Shown: positions 1 through 9,446, counted from the first letter of the stretch. The stretch is 64,000 nt of DNA from Candidatus Gastranaerophilales bacterium (GCA_003150395.1 QAMI01000039.1:1-64000); one strand, 5' to 3'. The notes: generated by a model not told the origin, from the letters alone. Numbers and translations: made by a program.

Positions 1-1068
1 CATCTGCTCTTCTTCTGTAAAACCGAGTTCTTTTGTAAGGATTACTTTGTGTAAAACTGTTAAATCAAGAGTTTTTAAAACTTCAGGCACTTCAAATTCA
101 TCCAAAATTGAACTTACATCTTCGCGTAAGGTTAAAAGATAGAATTTGTTGACATTCTTCATATACAAGCCCATTGAAATCTTATCTTTTGCTGATTTTT
201 CAATCGCGTCAAGAAATTCTTTTTTTACTTCCCGCTTGTTTGCGCCTGTGAAAGTGTAATCTTTTACATCAAAGTATTTTTTGACGCTTTCCAAAAGCAC
301 GTAAGGCTCAATCCATTTTGTGATAATTCTGTGAGTCGGATAAATCAGCAAATCATCATCCATATTTGTAAAATAACTCATTACATAATTAGCTTCACCT
401 GCGTTTTCTCCTAATGAATTTCTGTAATTCAGTGCAGTTTCGTAGCGGTGATGTCCGTCAGCAATAAGCAGTGTTTTGTCTGCTAAAACCCTTTCTATAA
501 GCGAAATTATTTCGTCATCTTCGATTTTGTAAACAATATTTTGAACCCCGTTGTCGTCAGTGACATCAATGAACGGCTTTGCGCTTAAGTCAACAGCATT
601 TTCGATTTGTTTTTCAGGGTCTGAGTAAACCATAAATATCTGAGAAAAATTTGCTTTGCAGGCTTTTGTAAGTTTAAGCCTGTCTTCCTTCGGACCGCTC
701 ATTGTGAATTCATGCGGAAGAATATTTTTTGTTGAAAAGTCTTCTATTTTGTTGCGTGCGATAAATCCTTTGCGGACAACCTCTTTTCCATTAAGCTTGT
801 ATTTTTGTACCAAATACAAAATTACAGGCTTTTCATTTTTTACAAGGATATTTTCGCTGAGCCAGTTTTGAAAGCTTTTTGCTGCATCTTCATAAGGGTT
901 TTCAGCATTTGAAAGAATTAAGCGCGTGATGTTGTAAGGGCTTCTTTCATAAAGTTCATCGCGGTATTTCTCGCTTATAACATCATAAGGCGGCGCGATA
1001 ACTTCATTAATCTTAACTTTTTCCTGATTATAAACGATTGCATTTAATGGTTTAATTTCAATTGCCAT
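1..1068 (-). CDS. DUF1015 family protein (3' end outside window)
   Basis: The frame is open from an ATG at 1068 to the window edge, so the C-terminus is missing. The translation begins MAIEIKPLNAIVYNQEK and carries APPYDVIS near residue 25 and DGHHRYETAL near residue 195. These are hallmark segments of DUF1015 (PF06245), a family found in many anaerobes and cyanobacteria, with no reaction I can assign with confidence. The start lies 1 nt after the stop of the upstream ABC transporter gene, so the two are probably cotranscribed and may be translationally coupled. The family call is firm; the function is unknown. Confidence 0.85.
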   Translation of the reverse strand, partial: MAIEIKPLNAIVYNQEKVKINEVIAPPYDVISEKYRDELYERSPYNITRLILSNAENPYEDAAKSFQNWLSENILVKNEKPVILYLVQKYKLNGKEVVRKGFIARNKIEDFSTKNILPHEFTMSGPKEDRLKLTKACKANFSQIFMVYSDPEKQIENAVDLSAKPFIDVTDDNGVQNIVYKIEDDEIISLIERVLADKTLLIADGHHRYETALNYRNSLGENAGEANYVMSYFTNMDDDLLIYPTHRIITKWIEPYVLLESVKKYFDVKDYTFTGANKREVKKEFLDAIEKSAKDKISMGLYMKNVNKFYLLTLREDVSSILDEFEVPEVLKTLDLTVLHKVILTKELGFTEEEQM

Positions 1069-1069
1069 A

Positions 1070-2902
1070 TTACACCTGCGCTTCTTCTTGTGCTTTAAAC
1101 TGCATTTCATAAAGATTTCTGTAAATACCGTCAGGAAGCATCATTAACTGGTCATGTGAACCTAATTCAGCAAGTTCTCCTTCGTTTACAACCGCAATTC
1201 GGTCTGCATTTTTGATTGTTGAAAGCCTGTGGGCAATTACAAAAACTGTTTTATTTTTGATTAAGTTGTCAAGCGCTCTTTGTACAATTGCTTCTGATTT
1301 ATTGTCAAGAGCGGATGTTGCCTCATCTAAGATTACAATTGGTGCGTCTTTCAAAATTGCACGCGCAATCGCAACTCTCTGGCGCTGCCCGCCTGAAAGC
1401 GTTGCGCCGCGTTCGCCGACAACTGTATCTAGACCATCATCAAGAGCATCTATAAATTCATCTAAATGCGCCATCTCAATAGCTTTTTCCAGCTGTTCAG
1501 GTGTTGCTCCTTCATTTCCCATCATTATGTTGTCACGGATTGTGCCTGAGAATAGGAAATTATCCTGAAATACAAATGCTATATTGTTTCTTAGTGATTT
1601 CAGGTCAAATTTTCTGATATCAACACCGTCAAACTCAATTGACCCTGATTTGACATCATAAAATCTTGGCAAAAGACTTACCACAGTACTTTTACCTCCG
1701 CCGGAGTTGCCGACAAGTGCTATTGTCTCATTCTTATTAACGGATAGGCTGAAATTTTTTAAAACTGGTGTGTCTTTTTCGTATTCAAAATATACATTTT
1801 TAAAGTCGATTGTTTTTTCAAACCCGTTCATTGCAAAACCATTTTCAGGAGATTTGATATGAGGAACCAAATCAAATAGTTCAAAAGTTCTTCCCATTGC
1901 AACAAAAGTCTTTTGGAGTGCTGTAAGATTGTGTCCAAGAGTTTTTGTCGGCTTGTAAAGAAGCAATAACGAAGTTACGAAAGACGCAAAACTCCCGGCG
2001 GTCATTTGGCCTGTGAGTATTAAGTGGTTTCCGTAAGCCATAACAAGCGCAATTCCAACAGAGCAGACTGAATACATAATTGGTGACATCCAGCCGACGC
2101 GTTTTGAAAGAGACATTTCTAGATGAAACTGTTCGTGGATTTGTTTTTCAAATTTTTGGTTCTGCTGGTCTTGCAGATTGTAAGCTGCCATGATTTTATT
2201 TCCGGCAAATGTTTCGTTAAAATTTGTTGTCATGTTCCCGCCGACAACCATTGAGGCATTGGAAACTTTTTTGATTTTCTTTCTTATGAAAAGCACCGGA
2301 GTAATTGCGATTGCCATGATTGTCACGCCAATGATTGCAAGTTTCCAGGAATTATACAGCAGAACAGCAACAAGTCCTACAAGTCCGAAAATTGTTGCAA
2401 TAAAAGATTTCAAAGTATCGATTATATTTTTCGAAGCAGTTTCGGGGTCTGTCAAAAATCTTGTAAGCACAATGCCTGAAGAATTTACGTCATAAAACTG
2501 CGGGTCAAGTCCGGTTAATTTATGAAATAAATCAATTTTTAAAGCATTAGAAATTTTATTTCCTGTCCAGTCTGTGAAATAACTGCTTAGGTATTTCAAA
2601 ATTCCCTGAAACAGTGCAAATGCAACAATACCGAATGGAATGACAGTTGCTAGAAATATTTGCGAATGAACAGTAAAACCAAGAAAAGTCCAAGTGTGTT
2701 CCGGATTTCCGTTAACCACGTAATCAAGATACGGTTTTAATGATAATGCCACGACTCCGTCCAAAAGCCCCAATGGTATTGCAATAATCAAATTTATCAC
2801 GGCTCTTCCCATAACCGGCTTCATATATGGAAAAATCCTTTTTAGAAGATAGCCGTAATTAAATGCTTCTTTTGATGTCGTGTCTTTTAGCTTATATTCC
2901 AT
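1070..2902 (-). CDS. MsbA-type ABC exporter (fused permease-ATPase)
   Basis: A 610-residue half-transporter. The N-terminal half has about six membrane helices (ABC transmembrane type 1). The C-terminal half is an ATPase with Walker A GNSGGGKST near residue 400, signature LSGGQRQR near 503, Walker B IVILDEAT near 525 and an H-loop AHRLST. Length and domain order fit MsbA/BmrA-like homodimers that flip lipid A-core or other lipids across the inner membrane. Substrate cannot be read from sequence. The divergent neighbour is a UDP-glucose dehydrogenase, which is consistent with an envelope glycolipid role. The DUF1015 gene follows after 1 nt. Confidence 0.88.
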   Translation of the reverse strand: MEYKLKDTTSKEAFNYGYLLKRIFPYMKPVMGRAVINLIIAIPLGLLDGVVALSLKPYLDYVVNGNPEHTWTFLGFTVHSQIFLATVIPFGIVAFALFQGILKYLSSYFTDWTGNKISNALKIDLFHKLTGLDPQFYDVNSSGIVLTRFLTDPETASKNIIDTLKSFIATIFGLVGLVAVLLYNSWKLAIIGVTIMAIAITPVLFIRKKIKKVSNASMVVGGNMTTNFNETFAGNKIMAAYNLQDQQNQKFEKQIHEQFHLEMSLSKRVGWMSPIMYSVCSVGIALVMAYGNHLILTGQMTAGSFASFVTSLLLLYKPTKTLGHNLTALQKTFVAMGRTFELFDLVPHIKSPENGFAMNGFEKTIDFKNVYFEYEKDTPVLKNFSLSVNKNETIALVGNSGGGKSTVVSLLPRFYDVKSGSIEFDGVDIRKFDLKSLRNNIAFVFQDNFLFSGTIRDNIMMGNEGATPEQLEKAIEMAHLDEFIDALDDGLDTVVGERGATLSGGQRQRVAIARAILKDAPIVILDEATSALDNKSEAIVQRALDNLIKNKTVFVIAHRLSTIKNADRIAVVNEGELAELGSHDQLMMLPDGIYRNLYEMQFKAQEEAQV

Positions 2903-3024
2903 TTTTATCGTACCCCTTAATCAAATATCCCATGCTTTTAATTATGTCATAAATATTGCAAATTTACAAAAAAACGTTTTCAATGTATTATTTCTATATA
3001 AATTATTTTACAGGAGTATAAAGC

Positions 3025-4332
3025 ATGCAAATTTGCGTAATAGGAACTGGATATGTCGGGTTAGTTGCAGGAACTTGTCTTGCGGATATGGGAAACGATG
3101 TTATCTGTGTTGATAATGACCAGAAAAAACTAGAACAGCTTGAAAAAGGTATTATTCCGATTTATGAGCCGGGACTGGAAGAACTTATTAAGGCAAATAC
3201 TCTTGAAGGTCGTTTGAAATTTACTGATGATTTAAAAATGGCTGTTCAAAAATCTCAGGTGTGCTTTATTGCTGTAGGAACGCCGCAAAGTGAGGATGGA
3301 TCAGCAGATTTGCAGTATGTTATGAATGTTGCTGAAAGTATCGGCAAAGCTATGAACGGCTACAAAGTTATAGTTGATAAATCAACCGTTCCGGTTGGTA
3401 CTGCCGAAAAAGTTACTGCGGTAATTAAAAAATATTATGATGGCGAATTTGATGTTGTGTCAAATCCTGAGTTCTTAAAGCAGGGTGCAGCGGTTGATGA
3501 CTTTTTGAAACCTGACCGCGTTGTTATTGGGTCAAATTCTCCTAAAGCTACTGCAATTATGCAAGAGGTTTATGCTCCGTTTTTCAGAACCGCAAGCCGC
3601 TTTGTAATTATGGATGTGAAATCTGCCGAAATGACAAAATATGCGGCAAATTCATTTTTGGCTTTAAAAATCTCTTATGCAAACGAGATTGCGAATATTT
3701 GCGAAGCTGTCGGCGCTGATGCTGAAATGGTTAGAAACGGAATGTGCTCTGACAAACGTATCGGGACACAGTTTTTATTCCCGGGGCTTGGATATGGCGG
3801 AAGCTGTTTCCCGAAAGATGTTAAAGCTCTTTTGAAGACTGCAAAAGATTACGGCTGCGGGCATAGGTTGATTGAAGCTGCAGATGAAGTTAATAAAGAA
3901 CAGCGCGTGATTTTTATTCAAAAAATTCTAGGTCGTTTCGGGCTGAATTTGAAAGGAAAAACTTTTGCTGTATGGGGGCTTGCGTTTAAACCTAAAACAA
4001 ATGACATGCGCATGGCGCCTGCGATTACAATCGTGAACGCACTTCTTGAATTTGGGGCAACGGTCAAGGCGTATGATCCTAAAGCCTTCGATTATGCGAA
4101 AAATCTATGGGGCGATAAAATTTATTATGCGAAAAACTCCTACGATGCAATCGAGAACGCTGATGCAATGCTTTTACTGACAGAATGGAACGAATTCCGC
4201 CGTCCGGATTTTGACAGGATGAAATCATTGATGGAACAGCCTGTAATTTTTGACGGACGCAATCAGTATGAAGCCGAACGTATGATTCAGCGTGGGTTTG
4301 AGTATTATTGCGTAGGTAAAAAAACAAAATAA
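3025..4332 (+). CDS. ugd: UDP-glucose 6-dehydrogenase
   Basis: A 435-residue cytoplasmic enzyme that oxidises UDP-glucose to UDP-glucuronate with two NAD+. It has the N-terminal Rossmann motif GTGYVGLVAGTCLADMG, the GTPQ segment, the central helix KSAEMTKYAANSFLA and the catalytic cysteine (Cys261) in GYGGSCFPKD. The C-terminal UDP-binding domain contains VWGLAFKPKTNDMR. Length matches bacterial Ugd/TuaD. ATG 3025 has an upstream AGGAG. The gene is divergent from the MsbA-like exporter with 122 nt between them, and a strong hairpin terminator follows. UDP-glucuronate would feed polysaccharide or lipid decoration. Confidence 0.93.
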   Translation: MQICVIGTGYVGLVAGTCLADMGNDVICVDNDQKKLEQLEKGIIPIYEPGLEELIKANTLEGRLKFTDDLKMAVQKSQVCFIAVGTPQSEDGSADLQYVMNVAESIGKAMNGYKVIVDKSTVPVGTAEKVTAVIKKYYDGEFDVVSNPEFLKQGAAVDDFLKPDRVVIGSNSPKATAIMQEVYAPFFRTASRFVIMDVKSAEMTKYAANSFLALKISYANEIANICEAVGADAEMVRNGMCSDKRIGTQFLFPGLGYGGSCFPKDVKALLKTAKDYGCGHRLIEAADEVNKEQRVIFIQKILGRFGLNLKGKTFAVWGLAFKPKTNDMRMAPAITIVNALLEFGATVKAYDPKAFDYAKNLWGDKIYYAKNSYDAIENADAMLLLTEWNEFRRPDFDRMKSLMEQPVIFDGRNQYEAERMIQRGFEYYCVGKKTK

Positions 4333-4333
4333 A

Positions 4334-4361
4334 AAAAGAGCTTAATGCTCTTTTTTTATTT
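4334..4361. terminator. Bidirectional rho-independent terminator
   Basis: An inverted repeat (AAAAAGAGC, loop TTAAT, GCTCTTTTT) runs into a T tract on the + strand just after ugd. The complement also ends in a T run, so it can stop transcripts arriving from the tRNA-Leu side. Confidence 0.85.
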
Positions 4362-4534
4362 TTCGAAGTAACCTACTAAGCAAGTACTTTTAACCTCATC
4401 TTGCACTCACTGCTCTAACCATTTAGAGAGAAAAACTGTTGTAGGAAGAGGATGTTCAATAGAGTTTGCATAAGATTGCCCCTTTCTTCCCTTCTTACAT
4501 ACGGAAGAGAACCTTTATGTTCTATTGAATAAAA
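4362..4534 (-). ncRNA. Possible structured RNA downstream of tRNA-Leu
   Basis: This 173-nt gene-free stretch lies between tRNA-Leu and the terminator at 4334-4361, so it would be in the tRNA-Leu transcript on the minus strand. It contains a perfect 9-bp long-range stem (4455-4463 with 4521-4529). Smaller helices are nested inside it (ACATA/TATGT and GTAAGA/TCTTAT on the minus strand), giving a multibranch-like fold. I could not match it to SRP RNA, 6S RNA, tmRNA or RNase P. The strand is inferred from context, and it may be only a long tRNA trailer. Confidence 0.3.
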
Positions 4535-4613
4535 TGGGCATGAAGAGACTCGAACTCCCACGCGTTAGCACTAGTTCCTAAGACTAGCGTGTCTACCATT
4601 CCACCACATGCCC
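4535..4613 (-). tRNA. tRNA-Leu(UAG)
   Basis: On the minus strand the acceptor arms GGGCATG/CATGCCC pair. The anticodon stem is CTAGT/ACTAG around loop CTTAGGA, giving anticodon UAG. The variable region is long, as expected for a type II leucine tRNA, and the T-loop TTCGAGT is present. CCA is not encoded. A matching promoter lies upstream. Confidence 0.93.
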
Positions 4614-4651
4614 ATATTCAGTTATCAATACGGATTGACCCGTGTATATTT

Positions 4652-4680
4652 AATCTATCGCAACAATAATCAAATGTCAA
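4652..4680 (-). promoter_or_regulatory. Sigma-70 promoter for tRNA-Leu
   Basis: On the minus strand TTGACA (4680-4675) is followed after 17 nt by TAGATT (4657-4652). The predicted transcription start is about 30 nt upstream of the mature tRNA-Leu 5' end. Confidence 0.6.
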
Positions 4681-4999
4681 TGGTTTTTATAAGTATCTTG
4701 AGGATAGGCTGAATTTGACAATTTGATTTCATAATACTCATTTTTGTCAATATTTACCCCCATTGTTTTTGTGTCACAATAGTTTTTTTTCTTTTTCTTA
4801 AGTAATTTTTTGTAATCTCCTGCCATAGGTTTTATTATATTACAAAATCTTAAAATGCAGCTTGCAAAATTTTCTCCTTTATAATACGATTACTATACTT
4901 ACGTGCGTCGGTGCGTTTTTTGTGTGGAAAAAGATGTTAAGCGCCGATTAAGGAATTTTAAAAAAAGTACGAAATATAAAATTATAAAGGAAAAAGAAA
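4681..4999 (+). promoter_or_regulatory. rplS promoter region and leader; no gene seen
   Basis: No open reading frame of note is present here. A TATAAT box at 4880-4885 could be the -10 element of the rplS operon, but no convincing -35 was found. The leader can fold TCGGTG (4908-4913) with CGCCGA (4942-4947). A T5/A5 hairpin around GTGTGG lies inside that stem. This could be an autoregulatory ribosomal-protein leader. It does not match a leader family I can name. Confidence 0.35.
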
Positions 5000-5353
5000 A
5001 TGAACCCTATTATCGATGAATTAGAAAAATCTTACATGGAAAAAGAAGTTCCGGACGTAAACCCCGGCGACACTGTAAAAGTTTTCGTTAGAATTGTTGA
5101 AGGCAACAAAGAAAGAATTCAGGCTTTCGAAGGTACTATTATTAAAAAACACGGTGAAGGTATTAACAAAACTATTACAGTTAGAAAAGTTTTCCAGGGT
5201 GTTGGCGTTGAACGTGTATTCTTGATTCACTCTCCAAGAATTGACAAAATTACGCTTCTCAGACGTGGTGATGTTAGACGTTCTAAACTTTATTACCTCA
5301 GAGAACGTTCCGGTAAAGCTACTCGTATCAAGGAAAAAATTGAAAAAAGATAA
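5000..5353 (+). CDS. rplS: 50S ribosomal protein L19
   Basis: A 117-residue protein with the L19 segments [52 protein letters not shown] and a Lys/Arg-rich C-terminus, the normal family length. L19 sits at the 30S-50S interface. ATG 5000 follows AAAGGAAAAAG. The gene leads a tight rplS-rbgA-rnhB run; the same order is known in Firmicutes such as Bacillus. The 3' end overlaps the next start. Confidence 0.96.
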   Translation: MNPIIDELEKSYMEKEVPDVNPGDTVKVFVRIVEGNKERIQAFEGTIIKKHGEGINKTITVRKVFQGVGVERVFLIHSPRIDKITLLRRGDVRRSKLYYLRERSGKATRIKEKIEKR

Positions 5354-6191
5354 GACTCATATTCACTGGTATCCCGGTCACATAGCAAAGGCTGAAAGAA
5401 AGCTTAAAGAGCAATTGTCACTGGTGGATGCCGTGATAGAAGTACTTGATGCAAGAATTCCGCTTTCGAGCGGGTATGATAATATTGCGGGGCTGTTAAA
5501 TGACAAGCCCCGTTTAATTTTGTTTAATAAATCAGACTTGGCAGATAAAGCAAAACTTAAAATTTTTGCAGAAAAAATCGAAAAAGATTCCGGTTATCCG
5601 GTTATTTTTTCTGATGCTAAAAATGCTAAAGATTTAAACCAGATTGTGAAAAAAGCGGTTGAATTGTCAGAACCCAGAATTCAAACCATTATGAAAAAAG
5701 GTCTTCTCCGCCGTCCTGCACGCGTCATGGTTGTCGGCATGCCAAATGTTGGAAAATCAAGTATTATAAACAAGCTTACACGTTCATCCAAAACCAAAAC
5801 CGGAGCAAAAGCCGGTGTAACCCGTCAGCAGCAGTGGGTTCGAATTAATCCGGAGCTTGAACTTCTTGACACTCCCGGTATTATTCCTATGAAGCAGGAA
5901 GACCAGATTAGAGCGAAAAAACTTGCATTTGTAAATTCAGTTTCAGAAAATGCATATTCAAACGAGATTGTCGCGCATGAACTTTTAGAACTTCTTTCTG
6001 AAAAATATCCGGAAACCGTGAAATCATATTACAAGCTTGAAGGCGATATTAATCTGGAAAATATAGCTTTAGCCCGCAACTGGATTAAAACAGGCGGTGA
6101 GCCTGATATGGAAAGAACTGCTATTTATGTTTTGCGTGATTTCAGAGAGGGTAAAATCGGGAAATTTGTTCTTGATGATTTGGAGGGATAA
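5340..6191 (+). CDS. rbgA: Ribosome biogenesis GTPase RbgA (YlqF)
   Basis: A circularly permuted GTPase that promotes late 50S assembly. Motif order is G4 NKSD (about residues 63-66), then the P-loop GMPNVGKSS (about 132-140), then G3 DTPG (about 177-180), which is diagnostic of the YlqF/YawG group. The N-terminus [18 protein letters not shown] is typical. I chose TTG 5340 because AAGGA lies 5 nt upstream and the family N-terminus begins there. A longer in-frame extension to 5241 would lie wholly inside rplS. The gene overlaps rplS by 14 nt and rnhB by 1 nt, so translation is probably coupled. Confidence 0.9.
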   Translation: MKKDKTHIHWYPGHIAKAERKLKEQLSLVDAVIEVLDARIPLSSGYDNIAGLLNDKPRLILFNKSDLADKAKLKIFAEKIEKDSGYPVIFSDAKNAKDLNQIVKKAVELSEPRIQTIMKKGLLRRPARVMVVGMPNVGKSSIINKLTRSSKTKTGAKAGVTRQQQWVRINPELELLDTPGIIPMKQEDQIRAKKLAFVNSVSENAYSNEIVAHELLELLSEKYPETVKSYYKLEGDINLENIALARNWIKTGGEPDMERTAIYVLRDFREGKIGKFVLDDLEG

Positions 6192-6889
6192 TGCCTGAAT
6201 TAACAACCGATTCGCATATAATTAAACTTTTTGCATATGATGTTTATTACAAAAACCACATGATAATCGGGACTGATGAAGCCGGACGCGGACCTGCTGC
6301 AGGAGGAGTGTTTGCAAGCGCAGTCTGTTTTCACAAACGCTCACGTGATTTGATAGAAAAACTTTCAATTCTAAACGACAGTAAACAAATTTCAAAGAAA
6401 AAACGCGAAATTTTGTATGATATAATTATCGAAAACACGATTAATAAGACCGTCTGTGTCGGAGTTGAGGAAATCGAAGAAATAAACATCTTAAATGCAT
6501 CTTTAAAAGCTATGAGGCTTGCAGTTGAAGATGTTTTGAGGCGTGCAGCTCTTGCAGAAGCTTTAGAAGGTAATTATCAAAAATTCCTTGTCCTTGTAGA
6601 CGGAAATAAAAAGATAAAGGATTTTGACATGTGTTCGCAAAAATGGGTTGTGAAAGGTGATGCTACATCAGCCTCGATTGCTGCAGCAAGTATCTTAGCA
6701 AAAGTTACGCGTGACAGATACATGGAAGAAATCGATGCAGAATTTCCAGAATACGGCTGGGCGAGAAATGCCGGATATTTGACAAAAGAACACATTGCTG
6801 CGATTGACAAATACGGCTTAACGAAATATCACAGGCCGTCATTTTTGCGTAAACATTTTGAAAAGCAAGAGCAGCTGAGTTTATTTTAG
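6191..6889 (+). CDS. rnhB: Ribonuclease HII
   Basis: A 232-residue nuclease that cuts the RNA strand of RNA-DNA hybrids and removes misinserted ribonucleotides. The N-terminal active-site motif GTDEAGRGPAAGGV gives the catalytic Asp-Glu pair near residues 29-30. LVDGNKKI and SIAAASILAKVTRDR follow, then the C-terminal YGWARNAGYLTKEH. ATG 6191 overlaps the rbgA stop by one base (TAATG), a coupling arrangement. It ends in TAG, which shows that TAG is a normal stop codon here. Confidence 0.95.
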   Translation: MPELTTDSHIIKLFAYDVYYKNHMIIGTDEAGRGPAAGGVFASAVCFHKRSRDLIEKLSILNDSKQISKKKREILYDIIIENTINKTVCVGVEEIEEINILNASLKAMRLAVEDVLRRAALAEALEGNYQKFLVLVDGNKKIKDFDMCSQKWVVKGDATSASIAAASILAKVTRDRYMEEIDAEFPEYGWARNAGYLTKEHIAAIDKYGLTKYHRPSFLRKHFEKQEQLSLF

Positions 6890-6890
6890 A

Positions 6891-7667
6891 TTACTTATTT
6901 TTCCAGGGGTAATCCTCTCTGATTTCCCAGCCGTCATGTTGAATTAATGCACCGCAATATCGTCCGGCTACATTTCCTGCTGTTATATTACAGCCTTCCG
7001 CTCGATCGTTGAGCATGACTTCACGAGACTTGTTATATCCTTGAAGCGTAACCTGTGTGCTGTTGTTTTTCAGTTCAAAGAAAAATATGTCGCGTCCTAC
7101 GAGATTCGGCGCTCTATCAGCATTAATGTCAACTATAATGCCTGCAATTTTGATTTCCTCATCTGAGTCCGTATAAACCCAAATCTGCATTCCGTTTGCA
7201 ATAAAAATCGAACGTCCATAATAAGTGATGTCCTCAAGATAAAATCGATATGCTTTGCCGCTAAGGGTGTGTTTTGTGACTTTGGGTATACACCGATTGT
7301 AGCATTTGTTTGTTACTTTTAAAAACGGTGCGAGGTATGTATCAATGAATTCTACGCTTTCTTGCGCATTACCATGAGCTGTTCCAAAATTCCAGGAGTT
7401 AATTTCACCATTCACAAGTTCTGATTGTTGAACAGCCTGGTTTAGAAGACTATAGGCTTCCTTAAGACGCATTGCAGTTTGTTTCTTTTGATAGTTTCCA
7501 ATTAGTGATGGCAGAGTCATTGCGGCAACAATGCCGATAATACCTAATGTCACTAAAACTTCGGCTAAGGTAAACGCGGCTTGATAGTTTTTGCTTCTAA
7601 GCATGAATTTTGTATTAAATATGTTATACATATTTAATATATTATCATTATATTGGGTATAATGCAA
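6891..7667 (-). CDS. Type IV pseudopilin-like protein, likely phase-variable (poly-C leader)
   Basis: The open frame runs from TTG 7667; ATG 7604 is an internal alternative, and neither has a Shine-Dalgarno. The prepilin segment AAFTLAEVLVTLGIIGIVAAMTLPSLI is followed by a globular domain ending C..LI...GWEI..DYPW. The -1 residue before Phe is Ala rather than Gly. The best start is ATG 7767, preceded by AAAAAGGAGCTAAGA, but it reaches TAA at 7719-7717 after crossing a C12 run (7741-7730). With 11 (or 14) C the ATG would read straight into the pilin frame, giving a leader of more than 60 residues. Location would be inner membrane or pilus. Family call is firm; the switch is inferred. Confidence 0.8.
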   Translation of the reverse strand: MHYTQYNDNILNMYNIFNTKFMLRSKNYQAAFTLAEVLVTLGIIGIVAAMTLPSLIGNYQKKQTAMRLKEAYSLLNQAVQQSELVNGEINSWNFGTAHGNAQESVEFIDTYLAPFLKVTNKCYNRCIPKVTKHTLSGKAYRFYLEDITYYGRSIFIANGMQIWVYTDSDEEIKIAGIIVDINADRAPNLVGRDIFFFELKNNSTQVTLQGYNKSREVMLNDRAEGCNITAGNVAGRYCGALIQHDGWEIREDYPWKNK

Positions 7668-7729
7668 TATATATTTATTTTTAAAAATTTTAAAATTATG
7701 CCTAAAACTATTGCTATTAGCTGATTTTA

Positions 7730-7741
7730 GGGGGGGGGGGG
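7730..7741 (-). repeat. 12-nt homopolymer (C on coding strand) in pseudopilin leader
   Basis: Twelve consecutive G on the + strand, read as C12 in the minus-strand gene. It starts 26 nt after the A of ATG 7767. The frame offset to the pilin body is +1, so 11 C would restore it. G-strand flanks (…TTTTA, then CAGC…) resemble those of the three plus-strand tracts. Confidence 0.9.
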
Positions 7742-7787
7742 CAGCTGTAATCTCTATGGTTATTCATTCTTAGCTCCTTTTTGTTTT

Positions 7788-9446
7788 TTATACCTCAAAC
7801 AGGCTGCGTAAACGCATTTCAATATCTTCTTCGTCCAAATCCTGTGTGATTTTGTTTAAATCCAGTGCCATTTGATAGTAGCGCGCAGCATCATTTGTGA
7901 ATCCCATTTGCTGGCTTGCACGTCCGGCATTAAAATATGCAAGTGTATAACTCGGGTTAAGCTCAATTGCTTCTTCAAAGTATTCCAAAGCTTCTTCAGC
8001 ATCCATTAAACCATCCAGATATAATATTCCAAGGTTATTGTGCGCGAATTCATTTTCAGGATTTAATTCAATTGCTTTATGGTATGAAACAAGGGCTTCT
8101 TCAAGAAAATCCTTTTCCCATAGTGCAATTCCGCATTTTGAGTAGCCTCTGTAATCATCCGGATTAAGTGTTATTGCGTCACAATATGCTTTAATAGCTT
8201 TGTCAAGATCGTAATCAGCCATGTAAATATCACCGAGTGCTAAATATAAATCATAATTGTTCGGGTCAAGGATTATTCCGGCCTGATATGTTGCAACAGC
8301 GGCTTCAAAATTTCCAATATGTTCAGCATAGATTGAGCCCAATGCCTGGCATACAATTGATGTCCATTCTTTGTCAGGATTAATTTCAATTGCTTTTTGA
8401 TAATGTATAATTGCATCTTCAAACAATTCTGCTTTTGTGTATGCGTACGCTAATGAATTGTTGTAGAACGGATTGTCGGGATTTTCATCAACAGCAAGTT
8501 TGAACGCGCTGATTGAGTTAATCTTATCTTCTTTTTTTAGATACAGGTGACCAAGTTCATAATAAATTTGAGCTTTTTCTGCTTCAAAAGACAAAAGTTT
8601 TTCATAACAGTCGATAGTTTCATCTGTATTTTCCGGAAAGTAGGTTTGTAAAACTGTAGCTAATTTTATTAAAACTTCACGGTTAAGCGGGTTTGATTCA
8701 AGAACTTTTCTATAACAATCAACTGTCATGTCGAGTTCTTTATTTTTAAGCGCCAAATCACCCATTTTGTCATAGAATATTTCGCAATGATTGGTAGTTG
8801 CAGCGGCTTGTTTATAAACATTTTCGGCGGCTGTATTTAATTTGAATTTTTCTAAAAACTTCCCGACTGTGTTGTATGTGAATACAGAAAAATCATCAGA
8901 CATGCTTTTATAAAACATTTTGATAGTCGGTCTGTCCCAAGCAAGCATTAGGCTTCCGGAAAGAAAATAGTACAAGAAATTCATGTAATCAGCAGCATTA
9001 CCGTTTTTTGCGTTTATTTTCTGTAAAATTGCCTGTGATAATATTAATCTGGGACGCGCTGATTTAAGCTTTCCCATCTTGATAGCTGATTTGAATTCTG
9101 CTTCAGCTGATTTGTAATCTTCGGCCATTTTCATGAAAAAGCCTGCATACATGTGAGCATTCATGTTTTTAGGTGCGAGAGAAACTGCAGTTTTACATTG
9201 TTCGATTGCTGTTTCAACACTGATTTGCCCCTGTTCAAACATAAGACTTGCCAAACGATAATATGATTCAGGTATTGTCGGATCAAATTTAACCGCATCA
9301 ATATAGTATTCAATGGCCTGATTTAAGTCATTGTTATTTTGTCTTATCAAATAGCGTTCGTGGGCGACTCTTGCCTTTTCCAGTGCTATTTTTGCTTTTT
9401 CGGCGTTTTCATTAATTATGGGTTGTATCAAAATTTGTTCTGACAT
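7788..9446 (-). CDS. Large TPR-repeat protein
   Basis: A 552-residue protein made almost entirely of tetratricopeptide repeats. Recurring units of the type A...Y..AI.LNP.....Y..LG.IY are clear in the C-terminal two thirds (for example AIKAYCDAITLNPDDYRGYS and ALVSYHKAIELNPENEFAHN). It is probably a cytoplasmic scaffold, as no signal peptide is visible. I placed the start at ATG 9446 because GGAG sits 7 nt upstream; ATG 9458 overlaps that Shine-Dalgarno. The specific partner is unknown. The pseudopilin leader lies just downstream of the stop. Confidence 0.82.
   Translation of the reverse strand: MSEQILIQPIINENAEKAKIALEKARVAHERYLIRQNNNDLNQAIEYYIDAVKFDPTIPESYYRLASLMFEQGQISVETAIEQCKTAVSLAPKNMNAHMYAGFFMKMAEDYKSAEAEFKSAIKMGKLKSARPRLILSQAILQKINAKNGNAADYMNFLYYFLSGSLMLAWDRPTIKMFYKSMSDDFSVFTYNTVGKFLEKFKLNTAAENVYKQAAATTNHCEIFYDKMGDLALKNKELDMTVDCYRKVLESNPLNREVLIKLATVLQTYFPENTDETIDCYEKLLSFEAEKAQIYYELGHLYLKKEDKINSISAFKLAVDENPDNPFYNNSLAYAYTKAELFEDAIIHYQKAIEINPDKEWTSIVCQALGSIYAEHIGNFEAAVATYQAGIILDPNNYDLYLALGDIYMADYDLDKAIKAYCDAITLNPDDYRGYSKCGIALWEKDFLEEALVSYHKAIELNPENEFAHNNLGILYLDGLMDAEEALEYFEEAIELNPSYTLAYFNAGRASQQMGFTNDAARYYQMALDLNKITQDLDEEDIEMRLRSLFEV

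Noticed and set aside
1212..1568. Plus-strand open frame opposite the MsbA-like gene
   Set aside because: It is a shadow of the ATPase domain frame, with no ribosome site or recognisable features.
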